This document shows, piece by piece, positions 25,715-37,471 of a stretch of 64,000 nucleotides of DNA. Position 1 is the stretch's first letter. Each line of letters starts with the position of its first letter. This DNA is from Trachythela sp. YZ-2020 (lineage: Eukaryota; Cnidaria; Anthozoa; Malacalcyonacea; Clavulariidae), in the NCBI GenBank assembly GCA_016169945.1, contig JADLSH010000282.1:806001-870000 (forward strand), written 5' to 3'. The notes under the pieces are model-generated. The model was not told the origin of the DNA. It did not search any database and saw nothing but the letters and a program-made list of their open reading frames with translations. Position numbers and translations under genes: made by a program.

Positions 25715-26508
25715 TTAATCTTTAATCTTCAAACTTCGCACCGCTTTGGATTGACAAACTGCAGCAAAATGATTGTATTTTCCACATTTATTACACTGGC
25801 GTTTGTACGCAGGACATTTACCATAATCATGCTCATCTCCACAATATTTACAGTTTTTTACCTTTTTTCTATGCCTGCCTTCGACATTTCTTTGTCTTGC
25901 TGGACTTTCTCTTGAGTAGTTTTTACTCACAGCCTCAACACTTGCTTCATTCGATGCTCCCTTTATTTCCCTAGCCTGTATTTTCACATTTTCAGCTGCA
26001 CGGCAAATTTGTATCGCTTTTTCTAATGATAATTCCGCTTCACGAAGTAAACGTTCTTGCACCTTCTTACTGTTCACACCAAGCACTATTTTATCTCTGA
26101 TTAAACTGTTATTTAACTCACCAAACTCACATTGTTCGCTGCGAGATTTCAGCTCAGTGACGTATTCATCGACAGATTGCCCATCCCATTGATTGTAAGA
26201 AAATAACTTGTATCGCATGTATGTAATATTTTTCCTCGGAGACATATATATTCGTCAAATTTTTCAATAACTTTTTTAAGCTTCATACTATCGCCTTCAG
26301 CATCAAACGTAAATGTGTAGTAAACATCTCTTGCCTTGTCTCCTATTGCAGTTAGCAGTCGAGAGGTTTTTACATCATCAGATTTTTCGTGTGATTCAGT
26401 CGCAGTCAAATATAAATCAAACTCCCTTTTCCATTTCTTCCAATTTTGGCTCAAATTGCCAGTAAAATCTAACTCCTTCGGAGGACAAAACTTCCCTGCC
26501 ATTTCCAA
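25715..26508 (-). pseudogene. gag: Broken gypsy gag with zinc knuckles
   Basis: The N-terminal matrix/capsid part is open to 26,149 and continues from about 26,245 in another frame, so one frameshift splits it. The downstream part holds capsid-like helices and two CCHC-type knuckles (CKYCGDEHDYGKC and CNKCGKYNHFAAVC) near 25,760-25,860, which bind genomic RNA. The first ATG is at 26,502, close to the primer site. Gag and pol frames are offset at about 25,690. Confidence 0.85.
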
Positions 26509-26524
26509 GACACAAACTACTTCA

Positions 26525-26542
26525 ATCCCACTCCTGACACCA
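26525..26542 (-). other. Primer binding site
   Basis: TGGTGTCAGGAGTGGGA begins directly after the 5' LTR on the minus strand, the position and TGG start expected for a tRNA 3' end. I did not assign the tRNA. Confidence 0.7.
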
Positions 26543-26686
26543 TGTTTTAAGCTTGGTTTTTATTGATAAAATACAAGATGAAAAGCACAAAGTTGTCGTT
26601 ATTCAAGGTCCCTGAATTACTTCCCTGATTGTTGCTGACCGAAGCACAATTCCTCAGGGGGGGGTATGTAAATACATATCGTAACA
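26543..26686 (-). repeat. 5' LTR of the gypsy element (144 bp)
   Basis: Minus-strand TGTTACGATATG to TTAAAACA; close match to 22,207-22,358. LTRs of about 150 bp are short for the group. Confidence 0.9.
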
Positions 26687-26691
26687 CTCCT

Positions 26692-27258
26692 TATATCTGG
26701 TTGCAGGCACGAAACATGGACGAAAATACCACCGTTCAATTCAGCGTTTTACGATCTCTTTAGAGAAGTCTGAATTTTGTTTTGTTTACCAATTAAAAAA
26801 ATATAAACTAATTAAATATTCATTTCGCTTTCCTACCTTTGGTTTAAACGTAAATACCACCATTCGATAGGGCTTCAAAAGATCTATTAAAAGCTGCCAT
26901 TATTAAATTACGAAATAATCTAGCCCTTTTATGGCAATTCTCGTGAAAATGCCTTCTTGTTGCAGCATCGGCGCACGCTCGGACAACTTCGGAAGCTAAA
27001 ATCTACCGACAATCGATTTCTCGTGATGTCATTACCTACATGGCGCATTTTCATTGGTTTATAGCAAGTAACACTGACCTTATACGGCATTTTCGTAATT
27101 TATATCGCGTGCGCGTATTAAATTTCAAAGATTTCGACCATTTATATGCGAATTTCAAAAAATTAAAAAAAATAGTTCTATACTTCTTCAAAGGCAGTGA
27201 AACTGTCCAACAATATTCCTTTTTTCATCAACACACAACTTTTGTGTAACATTCCTGC
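26692..27258. other. Intergenic sequence, nothing recognised
   Basis: A/T-rich unique-looking sequence between the gypsy element and a LINE fragment; no gene, repeat or RNA was recognised. Confidence 0.4.
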
Positions 27259-28380
27259 TCAAATTCTACAAGTATACAAGCAAAACCTGTCAATAAACTC
27301 TTGTATTTGTGGTACCAAGCTTTCATAAACTTTTGACAGTATAGGCAAAATAGCTACAGGACGATAGTCGTTATTTTCAGAAGGATTATCTGTTTTTGGG
27401 ATAGGACTTATACGGTTTTTTTTCCAAGTTTGGGGGAATACATTATTCTTTATACAGGAGTTAATAATATGCGTCAAAGGCGAAACAATATATTCTATCA
27501 CTGGTTGTATTAATCTCATAGGGATATTGTCATATCCGGATGAATAATCTTTCCTAATTCGCAATAGTTCCCTTTTCACCTCACTGTATGTCATATTTCG
27601 AAGCTGAAACTCATCACCATGCCAGTGACACAAGGCATATTATTTATTACTTGCTTATAAGTTCCTCATACGATTTACTCTCTCTACTAGTCAATCGCTC
27701 AGCTATGTTTGCAAAATGGTTATTCAGCTTCTCGGGGTCTGCGTCGATTGTCGTGGGTTAGGTTGTAAAATTCGATGAATAGTAGACCAAACCTCCTTAG
27801 GTCTTTTAGAGGACAACGCATTGTAGTAAACGCTTGGTTTCTTTAATGACTTTTTTAACTGATTCCTCACTTTTCTAAATATTTGCCAATCGCTTACCGA
27901 ATCAGTGTGGTGAGCATTATAACGATGCACTTCTCGCTGCGGCTGCAACGACCTTATATTTAAGTCCTTTATCCATGGAGCTGGAGGCCTGGTTACGCGT
28001 ATTCTAATTAAGGGGGCATGATTGTCAAGACAACCCAAAATCAGGCGATTAAAAATATCCAAAAAATTTTCCGGGTCATTTACTGCATACACGGGGTTAA
28101 AGGGCAATTGACTAAAATCAGTCACAAATGATTCAATATTCAAATTCTTTTCATCTCGAATGTACTTAAAACGTGGGACAAATCGTGGAAATCTAATATT
28201 TACAATTGTATAGGCCGCATCATGATCACTAATCTCAGGACATGGTAGAAATCCCGTAACGAGTTCATAGTTTCCGTAGAAGAGCTGTCCATACAAATAA
28301 TGGGGTAGGGCGTCAGAACGAAGCATTGAAATATGAATATCTGGTTGGCTACAAAAATTGTTCTCTTAGTGAAATGCTGT
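27259..28380 (-). pseudogene. Non-LTR retrotransposon fragment (endonuclease end, linker, RT start)
   Basis: 28,326-27,724 codes the end of an AP-like endonuclease (CPEISDHDAAYTIVNIRF) and linker (RVTRPPAPWIKDLNIRSL). A frame break near 27,640-27,720 separates the reverse transcriptase start (SGYDNIPMRLIQPVIEYI...NYRPVAILPILSKVYE). The RT catalytic core is missing at the 27,259 end. Jockey/CR1-like by motif; clade uncertain. Confidence 0.75.
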
Positions 28381-29961
28381 CTGTTATCATTGAAAACTTT
28401 CTGCCTAAAGTAAGTTCACAATACGTCAATATTGGTTAATTTCATAAATTTCGAGAGACAACTCAGCTTTGTTAAATAGCTGTCGTTGTTTTGATCGTTA
28501 AAATCTTAATTTCAGCGTTATGAAATATCCGTTTCCGAGATAATAAGGCTTTAGTTGTTTTCCGGCCCCATTCTTCGTTCCCTCTGTCCTCGCGTCAATG
28601 GACACAAACATGTATTTTTTATACGTCTCACTGAATGTCAAGTATTCGTCCGGCTATCGAATGTACAGCAAAGATATTCCTGCGTTTTTACGGAACCGGC
28701 CAAGGTTTGTTGTTGCCCATGTTTTGAAAAGATGGGAAGACTGCTGGCATACAAGCGACAATGTTAAAAAGACGGAGCGAGGATGGGAAATACGTAGTTC
28801 TGAGTACAACTTCTAGCAAGTGGTATAATGTCAATTTTGGAGATGAAAAAGCCATCCAAGTTGTCAATTCGCGGACTGGAACAGAACGAAGCCTCCATGC
28901 AAACATTTTTTTGCCGTATTTAAAAGCACAGAACAAAAATGGAATGATTTGAGCCCGTTGTACAAAGGCCTCTCCATACTAAATATTGACGAGATCTGCC
29001 TAAATCAATATCCAGCAGGATCCCAAGACAATGGTCAGGAACAAGAACAGGTAAGTTGCACATCATTGTACTACCGTTAAGGGGATGATGGTCAATCTGC
29101 AGTTATCACCAGGGCGAGCAAAGTGGCAAAAACATAAAGTTCGAGAGATTTAGTTTGATTTTCTTGCTCCTATAACTGTCAAGTTGATCACCATATTATG
29201 CTGCCATGCGATACTTGCTGAAATCCATTAATTTATTCATCGTCATATAATAGAAATTATTTTATCCACGTAAATCCTATACTAAGGCTCTCCAATAAGC
29301 CACCCTCAAGCAATTGGATTTACGGCATTTAAGAAATCGTTAACAAATTGAATTATTGATAGAACAAAGCGGTATATAAGAGCACTTTTTGCTTTCACTG
29401 GTTAAATGGTTTTAGGAAAATTGCTTGTGTGAAGAATTTCAACAACTATTATTTACAATTCAGAGCAAAAACCCGGACTACAAGATAAAATTGGAATTCA
29501 AACCCATATCATACAATATATGTTTTCTTTACTGAGGAGCAAAAACCCATGAAAATGCTAACCACACTCCCCCTTTCATATTCCCATGAAAATATACAAA
29601 GTAATGTAAATAATGTATACTTTGGTTATTCTTTATTTCAAGCCAGGCAGCTTGACATCAGGAATTAATTCAAGTGGTGTGACTAAAGAAAGCACAAATT
29701 TCGAAGCTGGAGGTGATTCACATGATCCACTTTCCCGTGATACACAAGATCTTCCACCAAGAACAAAAACAAGCAGAAAACGTTTGCAAGCTAAATGCAG
29801 CGTTATCATAAAGAAGTTCAACGGACAGAAGTTCAAAGCCTTGAGAAGCTTGTTGGTCAACTCCAACAGAAACTGTACAATTGGTTAAATCAGACTTTTT
29901 TTTTTGGAGAATGAGTATGGTCAGAAAAAGAGAAAGAAAAGAAAGTCAGCAGCATCATCAC

Positions 29962-29998
<37 letters not shown>

Positions 29999-30197
29999 AG
30001 AGCAAAATATTGGGAAGAAATTGTCCAAAAGAGCAAGGAAAGAGAAAGCACATGTTAAAGATAGCCTTCCTGAAAGGAAATATGGTAAACCTCGTCATCC
30101 ATTTGCCAAACGAGTTAGGAGCCGTGCTGAAATGATGAGAAGGCATTAAGTAAAGGTTCTGGTAAACAAAGTTCCCGCCAGTACAACTGGAGAATCT
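28381..30197. other. Noncoding stretch with degraded coding fragments
   Basis: Short plus-strand frames at 28,598-28,952 (VKYSSGYRMYSKDIPAFL; SKWYNVNFGDEKAIQVVNS) look like broken protein fragments, possibly the upstream part of the C48 protease gene, but no family is recognised. A CAT trinucleotide run lies at about 29,952-29,993. The rest shows nothing. Confidence 0.35.
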
Positions 30198-30735
30198 GTG
30201 AAAAATCCTGTGAAAAATGTGGCATACTTAACAAGTCTAGAAGACACAGCAGTAGAACATAGTTGTAACAGAATGTGGGTTCCTTCCCTAGGGCTTAGAA
30301 ATGAAGATGAGAAGATATTTCAAAGTAATCATGCATGGCTAAATGACAGTATCATAAACTCAGCTCATGATCTTCTACACAGACAGTTTCCAGATGTGAA
30401 GGGCCTAGCAAGTTCGTTACATGTGGCTGTAAAAAATCTCGACCATGTCCATTAACAGCAACATGTCGTATCCAAATACACCATTCCGGCAATATGCACT
30501 GGGTAGTTTCTAGTGTATGACTCAATGAAACCATCCATTTCATCAAAGCTTGCTTGTCAACTTTTACATGTTTGTGGTGACAGCACAGAAGAATATCAAG
30601 CAAATTGAGTGAAATCCTGTATGTGCCAGAGCCAGATAGGAGAAAGTGATTGTGGTCTTTTTGCAATTGAAAATGCTCTTGTATTGGTAAAAAGAATTAA
30701 TATTTTTCCAATCCCAGATGAGAAATCATTTGCAT
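30198..30735 (+). pseudogene. Degenerate C48/Ulp1-like cysteine protease
   Basis: Three pieces in different frames carry the family pattern in order: WLNDSIINSAHDLLHRQFPD (about 30,330-30,395), IHHSGNMHWV with the catalytic His (about 30,475-30,510) and ESDCGLFAIENA with the catalytic Cys (about 30,640-30,680). Frameshifts near 30,440 and 30,530 break the frame. Such Ulp1 domains are common cargo of DNA transposons in invertebrates; no element boundary was found. Confidence 0.65.
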
Positions 30736-31439
30736 GAATGCCTGACAATATTTCCACCTAAATTAATTGATCATAGCAGCTTGTCATTTAGACTGTACAT
30801 ACATGTAGAATAATATAAATTAAGGGTTTTGTAGATGGAAATTTCAAGTGAAAATCATATACATACATAGGCGTAGGAAGCAAGTTCAAGTTGGGAGGAC
30901 ACTTTGTTTTAAGGGCACCTCTTCTATTAGAAAAGGGCACTGTTTCCATTGTTTTAGCTGGAGAAAAGGGCACTTTGAAGAAAACCTGGGGGGGGGGGGG
31001 GCACGTGCCCCTATGCCCCCCGGTTCCTACGCCACTGTATACATATTTTACATTTAACCAGGAGCAGTTGCAAAAACTACTTTTGTAAGGCCTTTGGCAG
31101 AATTTTACCTGGGGCCCTGTGATAATAATTCAGTTCTATTGAGCGGGATGCCTAAAAATCTATAAATACATACAACTTGTATGTACAGAGTAACCATGCA
31201 TTGATATTTAGGAGGCGCGGGGGGTGAATGAGAGCCGCAGTTATATCAGTTGTATCAAATGTAAATATCTCCAGATGTGTTCACTCTCTGGCATCAGGAC
31301 ACGCGTCATTCGATAGTTTATGACTTCCTTTTAAAATGATATGTTGTTTGTTCCGGTTCATATTATATATCCAAAGTAATTTGCATACACGCTCATAAAT
31401 TATCTAAAAATTTTACAATTATTGTTGATATAAACCTGA
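30736..31439. other. Noncoding, with a short element ending in GCGTAGGAA repeats
   Basis: Positions about 30,869-31,036 start GGCGTAGGAA and end TTCCTACGCC, an inverted pair enclosing G-rich sequence with a run of 12 G at about 30,987. This looks like a small nonautonomous element. Nothing else was recognised. Confidence 0.45.
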
Positions 31440-32700
31440 ATTGCCAGAACAGGATACTCAGTCGATCAGGATTTAGAAAAGGCCACTCCACTGCAACTAC
31501 GTTATTGAAATTTAAAGATTACATCACAAAAGCTATGAAAAAAGGCGAAATAATCTTGGCCATATTTGCGGATTACTCCAAAGCATTCGACACGGTTGAC
31601 TTTGAAATACTCATCAACAAACCATATAAGTTGAATTTTTCCAAGTCATTCCTACACTGGTTGGTAAGTTATTTAACAAACAGACAGCAAAACGTGCAAG
31701 TAAATGATAAATCATCCACTAAAGTAACCACAACTTTTGGTGTACCGCAGGGATCAATATTGGGTCCAGTACTATTCAACTTATACGTCGCCGATATGCA
31801 ACGTAATATCGATACACAAGAAAGCTGTCTACAATATGCTGATGATTCAACCTTAGCTTCTATCTGCACTGTAAGATCATTGACCTAGAGACCGGGAAAT
31901 CAAATCTAGAAGAGTCATTGTCATATATCAGCAATTGGTCCGCACTAATCTTATTTTTAATGATTCTAAAACTAAAATGATGATGTTTGCCACACAACAA
32001 ATGGCCAGATACCACAACCTGGATAGAGAAAATGAGGTTGAAATTACAGTAAATAGTAAACCCATTGAAAGAGTTTCATCTTGGAAAGTGCTTGGAATGC
32101 TTTTCCAACAGAACTTGCTGTGGAACAATCACATCACAGAGCTAACTTCGTCCTGTTATGGTGCTTTGGCTGTTCTAAGGATATTAAAGCGGTTTACACC
32201 ATTTCATATCACGAAACAACTTGCGGAAGCTTTGGTACTTTCCAAATTGGATTATTGTAATGTTTTATACAATGCTTTGCCAACCTATCTTATAAAAAGG
32301 TTGCAGAGAGTACAAAATGCGGCGGCAGGTTTTGTACAAGGCCGATATGCAAATACGGAAAGGGTATTGGATATAAAATGGCTGCACGTAAAGGAAAGAA
32401 TTGAACTTAGTATAGCAAAATTTACTTTTAAATCTCTTCATTTTGACGATTGGCCATCGTATCTATCAGTCCAAGTAAAGCATTATAGAAGGGTATTACG
32501 TAGTAGTAATAAGGGCAGGATGTTAGAAATCCCTAGAACAAATAATACATTTGAACATTCTACAGCTACTATATTTAACAGTTTACCACAAGAAGTTACG
32601 GACAACTCACTTTATAGTAGTTACGTTAAGGAAGTAAAAACTGAGCTCATGGAAATGACACGTACTCATATTTTAAATTAAATTTTTAATAGTTAGGATA
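31440..32700 (+). pseudogene. Non-LTR reverse transcriptase fragment
   Basis: 31,440-31,888 codes RT core: FADYSKAFDTVDFE, FGVPQGSILGPVLFNLYV and the active site QYADDSTLA. A frameshift near 31,890 leads to 31,935-32,681, which carries the thumb and C-terminal domain (SKLDYCNVLYNALPTYLIKRLQ). The endonuclease and ORF1 are missing. Followed by an ATT microsatellite. Confidence 0.8.
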
Positions 32701-32783
32701 ATTGTAATTGTTGACATTTATTGTATATAAATATATTAGAGTCTTGATAATTTGGATGAATAGCCATGTAATGTGGAAAACCA

Positions 32784-32809
32784 TTATTATTATTATTATT
32801 ATTATTATA
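32784..32809. repeat. ATT microsatellite
   Basis: About eight consecutive ATT units, probably the 3' tail of the preceding non-LTR fragment. Confidence 0.7.
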
Positions 32810-32819
32810 TGCGAAATGC

Positions 32820-35455
32820 TTGTACCTATCTGTAAATTTAGCTATACCTGGCTATTCAATTCTAAGAATGGATCGTCATGGGAAAATTGGCGGTGGCACT
32901 GCTATATATGTTCGTGATGGTTTGCTTTTCAAAACCCACTCTGATTTAATGAATAACGACCTTGAAAACTGCATGATTGAACTCTCACGACCTAACGCTA
33001 AAAATATGTTTATATGCTTGTTTGCAGAGCCCCAGATAATCGTCTAGAAAACTACATTGACAATCTGGAAAATTATCATATTATTATTCACAAACTTCCA
33101 AATAACTGTGAGTTTATCTTGCTGGGTGACTTCAACATTGATCTTAGCAAGAACAACCGATCTCCCTCCAGACAATTACTGTATAAATTTTCCGCCAGTT
33201 TCACCTAGACTAATTAATCACCGAACCAACAAGAATCACGGAAACATCACAAACCATGATCGACTTGATTTTTGCTAACAATACTCAGATAATTGTTTGA
33301 AGTGGTGTGATTCCGTGTTTGCTAAGTGACCTGCACTCTCTTGTTTTTTTTGCGTCTATAAAGCTGGTGTCACTAAAGCCCCACCGCGAACAATTGAATA
33401 CCGTTCATACAAACACTACAATAAAGAGTCCTTCTTGCAAGCTCTTAGGGACACCACTTGGTCTGCCTTAGTATATGACAACGATATTGATGCTACCGTT
33501 AACAACTGGTGCTAACATTTCACTGATTTAGCAGATCAGAACGCGCCAATAAAGAAAATGAAAGTCAAGGGAGTGAGCATTCCATGGATGACTGCTGAGT
33601 TAAGTAAGGCAATGTAAGATCGGGATTTTCATCTAAAGAAAGCTAAAAAAACGCAGTCAAAAACCTATTGGTCTACAAACCGCAAGCTTCGCTGCTTTGT
33701 AAGCAAGAAAGTGCGTGACAGCAAGTCAAAATACTATGGGAACTTGATAAAAGAAAACAACAATAATCCCTCTGGTCAATGGAAAATTTGAATGAATTGA
33801 AATCCCGTAACTCGCAATCTTCAGCCCCAAGCTCAGTTATATCGGATGGTGTGGAACACAGGAGCACAAAATCCATTGCATCTCTTGGCAATAATTTATT
33901 TACCAGTGTTGGAATAACTTTGGCAAATGCGATCAAACAAAAACGTACGCGATCCAAATTTTCTCTTGATCCAACAACACGAGTTAATTCTGCTTTCAGT
34001 TTCCGAGAGATTGAAGTTTCGTCTGTCCACAAACAACTATCATCTCTAAAAACTAACAAATCTACCGATCTCGATCGTATCATCGCCCGACTCTTGAAAG
34101 ATGCTGCCACAGATTTAGCCCCGTTCCTAACTGAAATATTTATTCAATCGCTAAAATCTAATACTTTCCCCAAGATCTGGAAAGACGGTAGAGTAACACC
34201 TATTTTTAAATCCGGAGAGCGATCAATCATGTCAAATTACAGACCTATTACTGTACTGCCAGTCCTGAGCAAAATACTGAAACGTTTTGTTCACACGCAA
34301 ATCTACAATCCTCTCATCTCAACAATTTGGCTTCTAACTGGAAAACCACTGTTATCTAACTGAAAACAAAATACTCTCATCTCAATAATTTGGCTTCAGA
34401 CCCAAACTATCGACTATACCCAAACTATATTATTCCGCCAATTCCGCCAAAGACATTGAGAAATACCTTAACGAAGACTTTTACTTAATTTTCCAGTGGC
34501 TTGATGAGAATCTTCTCACATTGAACTGTACAAAATCCAAATTCCTCGTATTTGGTACTAGCAAGCGTCTGAAATTATTTACTAATATCTCCATACATAT
34601 CGGCGAACATCAACTTGCTCGTGAACGTAGGCTACTTTTAAATATCTAGGAATATCATTTTCAGAAAATCTTACTTGGTATGGTCATGTAAACAATATAT
34701 CCACAAAAATCAACCAACGTATCGGATTGTTAAGAAGAGTTAAAGCCTTCATTCCAACCAAAGCCCAACTTACCATCTACAATGCTCTCATCCTCCCACT
34801 ATTCGATTACGCAGATATTATATCATTTATATGGGGTGACAAGAAAAACACCTCCATTATGGACCAACTGCAAATTCTGCAGAATAAAGCTGCGAAGACC
34901 ATTCTTGACGCTCCATATCTATCTTCCTCCACTGAAGCACTCAACAAACTACTCTGGCTTCCACTTATCAACCGACGCCATTTACACCGAATACTAACCA
35001 TTTACAAATTTAAAAATAATTTAACAAAGTTCAACTCCGATCTGCCTAAAACTAACCATTTATATAACACCAGACGCAGGGATGATATCTACCTTAGTAA
35101 ACCTAAGACAAACTGGGGAAACCAAAAATTGCTCTACCGGGCTTGCAAGGAATTCAACGCTTTGGACTGTCATATAAGGTCAATTGAACAATTTCAAACT
35201 TTTAAAAATGAACTTATTAAATCTCTATGTCCACAATACTAACACAGTAACATCGAATTCACATATTCTTTGTATAGTAAATATAATTATCTTAATTCCC
35301 TAATTTTCTAGTATCTTTTGTATATATGTGTAAATCCTGCATGTACACTATATAGTTTTATATACTTTGTATTCTAATGTTTCTCAGGAACCTTCTGAAA
35401 AACACTAATCTGAACAATAATTTTTCACTCATTCATTCATTCATTAAAAGTAAAA
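32820..35455 (+). pseudogene. Non-LTR retrotransposon, degraded, with CATT tail
   Basis: Endonuclease pieces (RMDRHGKIGGGTAIYVRDGL at about 32,870; CEFILLGDFNIDLSKN at about 33,110) are followed after frame breaks by the RT N-terminal region (33,779-34,363; NYRPITVLPVLSKILKRF). The RT catalytic core is deleted around 34,370-34,430, and the C-terminal domain continues to 35,242. It ends at TTCATTCATTCATT near 35,430-35,450, a typical short-repeat tail. Dead copy. Confidence 0.8.
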
Positions 35456-36712
35456 ATACTTGGAGCATGCACAAAAAGACTTCAAAAGCTGCGACACGAG
35501 AAACAAAAAAGTGCAGAAAGCGTATTTGATGTCTTCGTAAGCAAATCCGAGAGTAAGAGTAAAATTATATTACTAGGTTTCCCGTATTAGGAAGGAAATT
35601 AAATATAGTTTTTACTTGGAAAAGAGTAAAATTTTAGTTTTAAAGTAATAAGCAATTAGGCATCAAAGACAAATCACACGCTAATAAATCACAAATTACA
35701 AGCAAGTAAGACAAATCACAAGCTAATATAATGTATACGGCATTCGTTCCCGCGTGTTGTATAAGATATACATCAGCTCGTTCTCGGCTCGTGTTTCTAT
35801 ATCTTACACAACACGGCGCTCATGGACAGTCCTACAAACTTTGTATAATTTTTTTAAATATTATCCTTTGCATTTGGTAACCACTCTCCCTCTTGCCATT
35901 TTTGAAGTCTCGTGGAGGACTTCCATAACGTACTTTCTTTCATAATATTCACAGCATCTTCGAACTCTTTTGTTGTGGTTGCGCGGGCAATAGAACGAAT
36001 TAAGGTGGCGCAGAATCTCGTCTTTGCTCTCAGTTACACCATGGTCAGATTTACTGATCCATTCACCCAAGCTTTTTCTCGATGGAAATTACATAAAAAC
36101 ACAGTGCTTTCTACAATGAATAATAGATCTTATACGTGATTGTGACGTTTCTTCGCGGTGCTTGACTATACAACTACCAGAATGTCTCGCGAGGAGTCTC
36201 AATAGAAAAAGATAGCAAAACTCACAAAGCATTCTGCTATTAGGACTCAGGCACCACAAGGAAACGTCACTTTGCACAAGCCAGATCCATTATTATATGT
36301 TACGACTACTATAATTTATCACGCCACCTAGACAGTATATATAATTCCTATTGGTGCATGGTTAATACTTCCCGCTCAATTCTTATATATGTACAATACG
36401 TAATATACCAGCTTTTTAAATCGAATCAATGTCATCACACGGTTACATTGTATATTTGATGTATCCATGGCTCCAAATAGTTCAACATATTGCAAATATG
36501 CCCGTGTGGTTTTTAATAAAATGCGCTGTGTAAAACAGACCGATAAACTACTCTAACATTTTTGCAGGAAACAACATTAAAACATTCTATCTTACTGATA
36601 AATTTTTATAATTACTGACTTCCAAAAGTTCCACTTCCTTCACCACAGTACGATTACATCGAATACATATTTGTAAAATTTAATCTGGTGAAGGCGGCAG
36701 ATGATCTTAAAT
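35456..36712. other. Noncoding stretch, one hairpin
   Basis: A hairpin pair CGTGTTGTATAAGATATA / TATATCTTACACAACACG lies at about 35,750-35,812. A short minus-strand frame at 35,861-36,070 has no known family. Otherwise nothing recognised. Confidence 0.4.
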
Positions 36713-37173
36713 AAATTTATGTGCCAGAGAGTGCTTTTTTGTGATATCGCCAGTCTTCTTGTTGAATGACAAAGAGTCCAACAACTTGGTAAACCGACAT
36801 TGGTTTTTACACAAAGAAAAAAAGGGGAAAGTGCATACCTTGTTGTTCGGTAAGTGGCATCGAGGAGGCATATATTTCCATATCTTGTAAGCGGCGTTGT
36901 TCTTTAGACTTGTAACATCACAGAAGATTGTGGTGTTGTGTAGTAGTTGTGAAACGTTTTTCTCTTTTAATTTTACTGATCTCGTTTCCGATATCCTTCT
37001 TTCTAGGAAAGTATCTTCTTCCTGTTTTTGGTGGATGTGCGTTTAAAAACGTCGTTTTCTTGCATATTGTTCCAAGTATATTTTGATATCGCTCACCCGT
37101 CTAACGCTTATCCCAATCAATTCTGCTATATTGTCTTTAACGGCAGGATCTATTGGCTCCCAAATACCTGATG
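36713..37173 (-). pseudogene. CaRF-like (calcium-responsive factor type) gene fragment
   Basis: On the minus strand a helix (NIAELIGISVRRVSDIKIYL, about 37,085-37,150) is followed in another frame by HPPKTGRRYFPRKKDIGNEI (about 36,990-37,045), which recalls the CaRF DNA-binding family. A further shift gives CDVTSLKNNAAYKIWKYMPP and runs to a stop at 36,713. Two frame changes in under 500 bases indicate a pseudogene. The family call comes from motif recall only. Confidence 0.4.
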
Positions 37174-37188
37174 CCTTTTAAAGGGTTT

Positions 37189-37322
37189 CGTGACCAAATA
37201 TTTTTTTACTAATAATCATGTGATCAATAGCTATATTAATAAATGCCTTGCATAGATTCAATGTTGGTGTTCTGTGTGACCAAATATTTTTTTACTAATA
37301 ATCATGTGATCAATAGCTATAT
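37189..37322. repeat. Direct duplication of a 45-bp segment
   Basis: A block including ACTAATAATCATGTGATCAA occurs at 37,189-37,236 and again at 37,277-37,322, separated by about 40 bases, immediately before the LINE 3' end. It may be a local duplication associated with the insertion. Confidence 0.6.
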
Positions 37323-37471
37323 ATATATTTTTTAATATAAACTTTATTTAAATGTTGACCTCAAAAGCCGTAGGCTTATCGTATTATTTACAAGTATATA
37401 AATTACAAAAAGACAGAATATGAGACAAATGACAGGTACAGTATAATCACAAAGACAGTTGAAAAATCAGA

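Larger units (their letters stand above)
22207..26686 (-). mobile_element. Complete Ty3/gypsy LTR retrotransposon, mutated
   Basis: 4,480 bp bounded by two LTRs and a 5-bp direct duplication (CTCCT at 22,202-22,206 and 26,687-26,691). Order on the minus strand is LTR, primer site, gag, protease, reverse transcriptase, RNase H, integrase, polypurine tract, LTR, which defines Ty3/gypsy. Internal genes have frameshifts and at least one nonsense codon, yet the LTRs remain very similar apart from small indels, so insertion is fairly recent. Confidence 0.9.

Noticed and set aside
29881..30149. Histidine- or serine-rich protein frames
   Set aside because: Both are translations of the CAT microsatellite in different frames.
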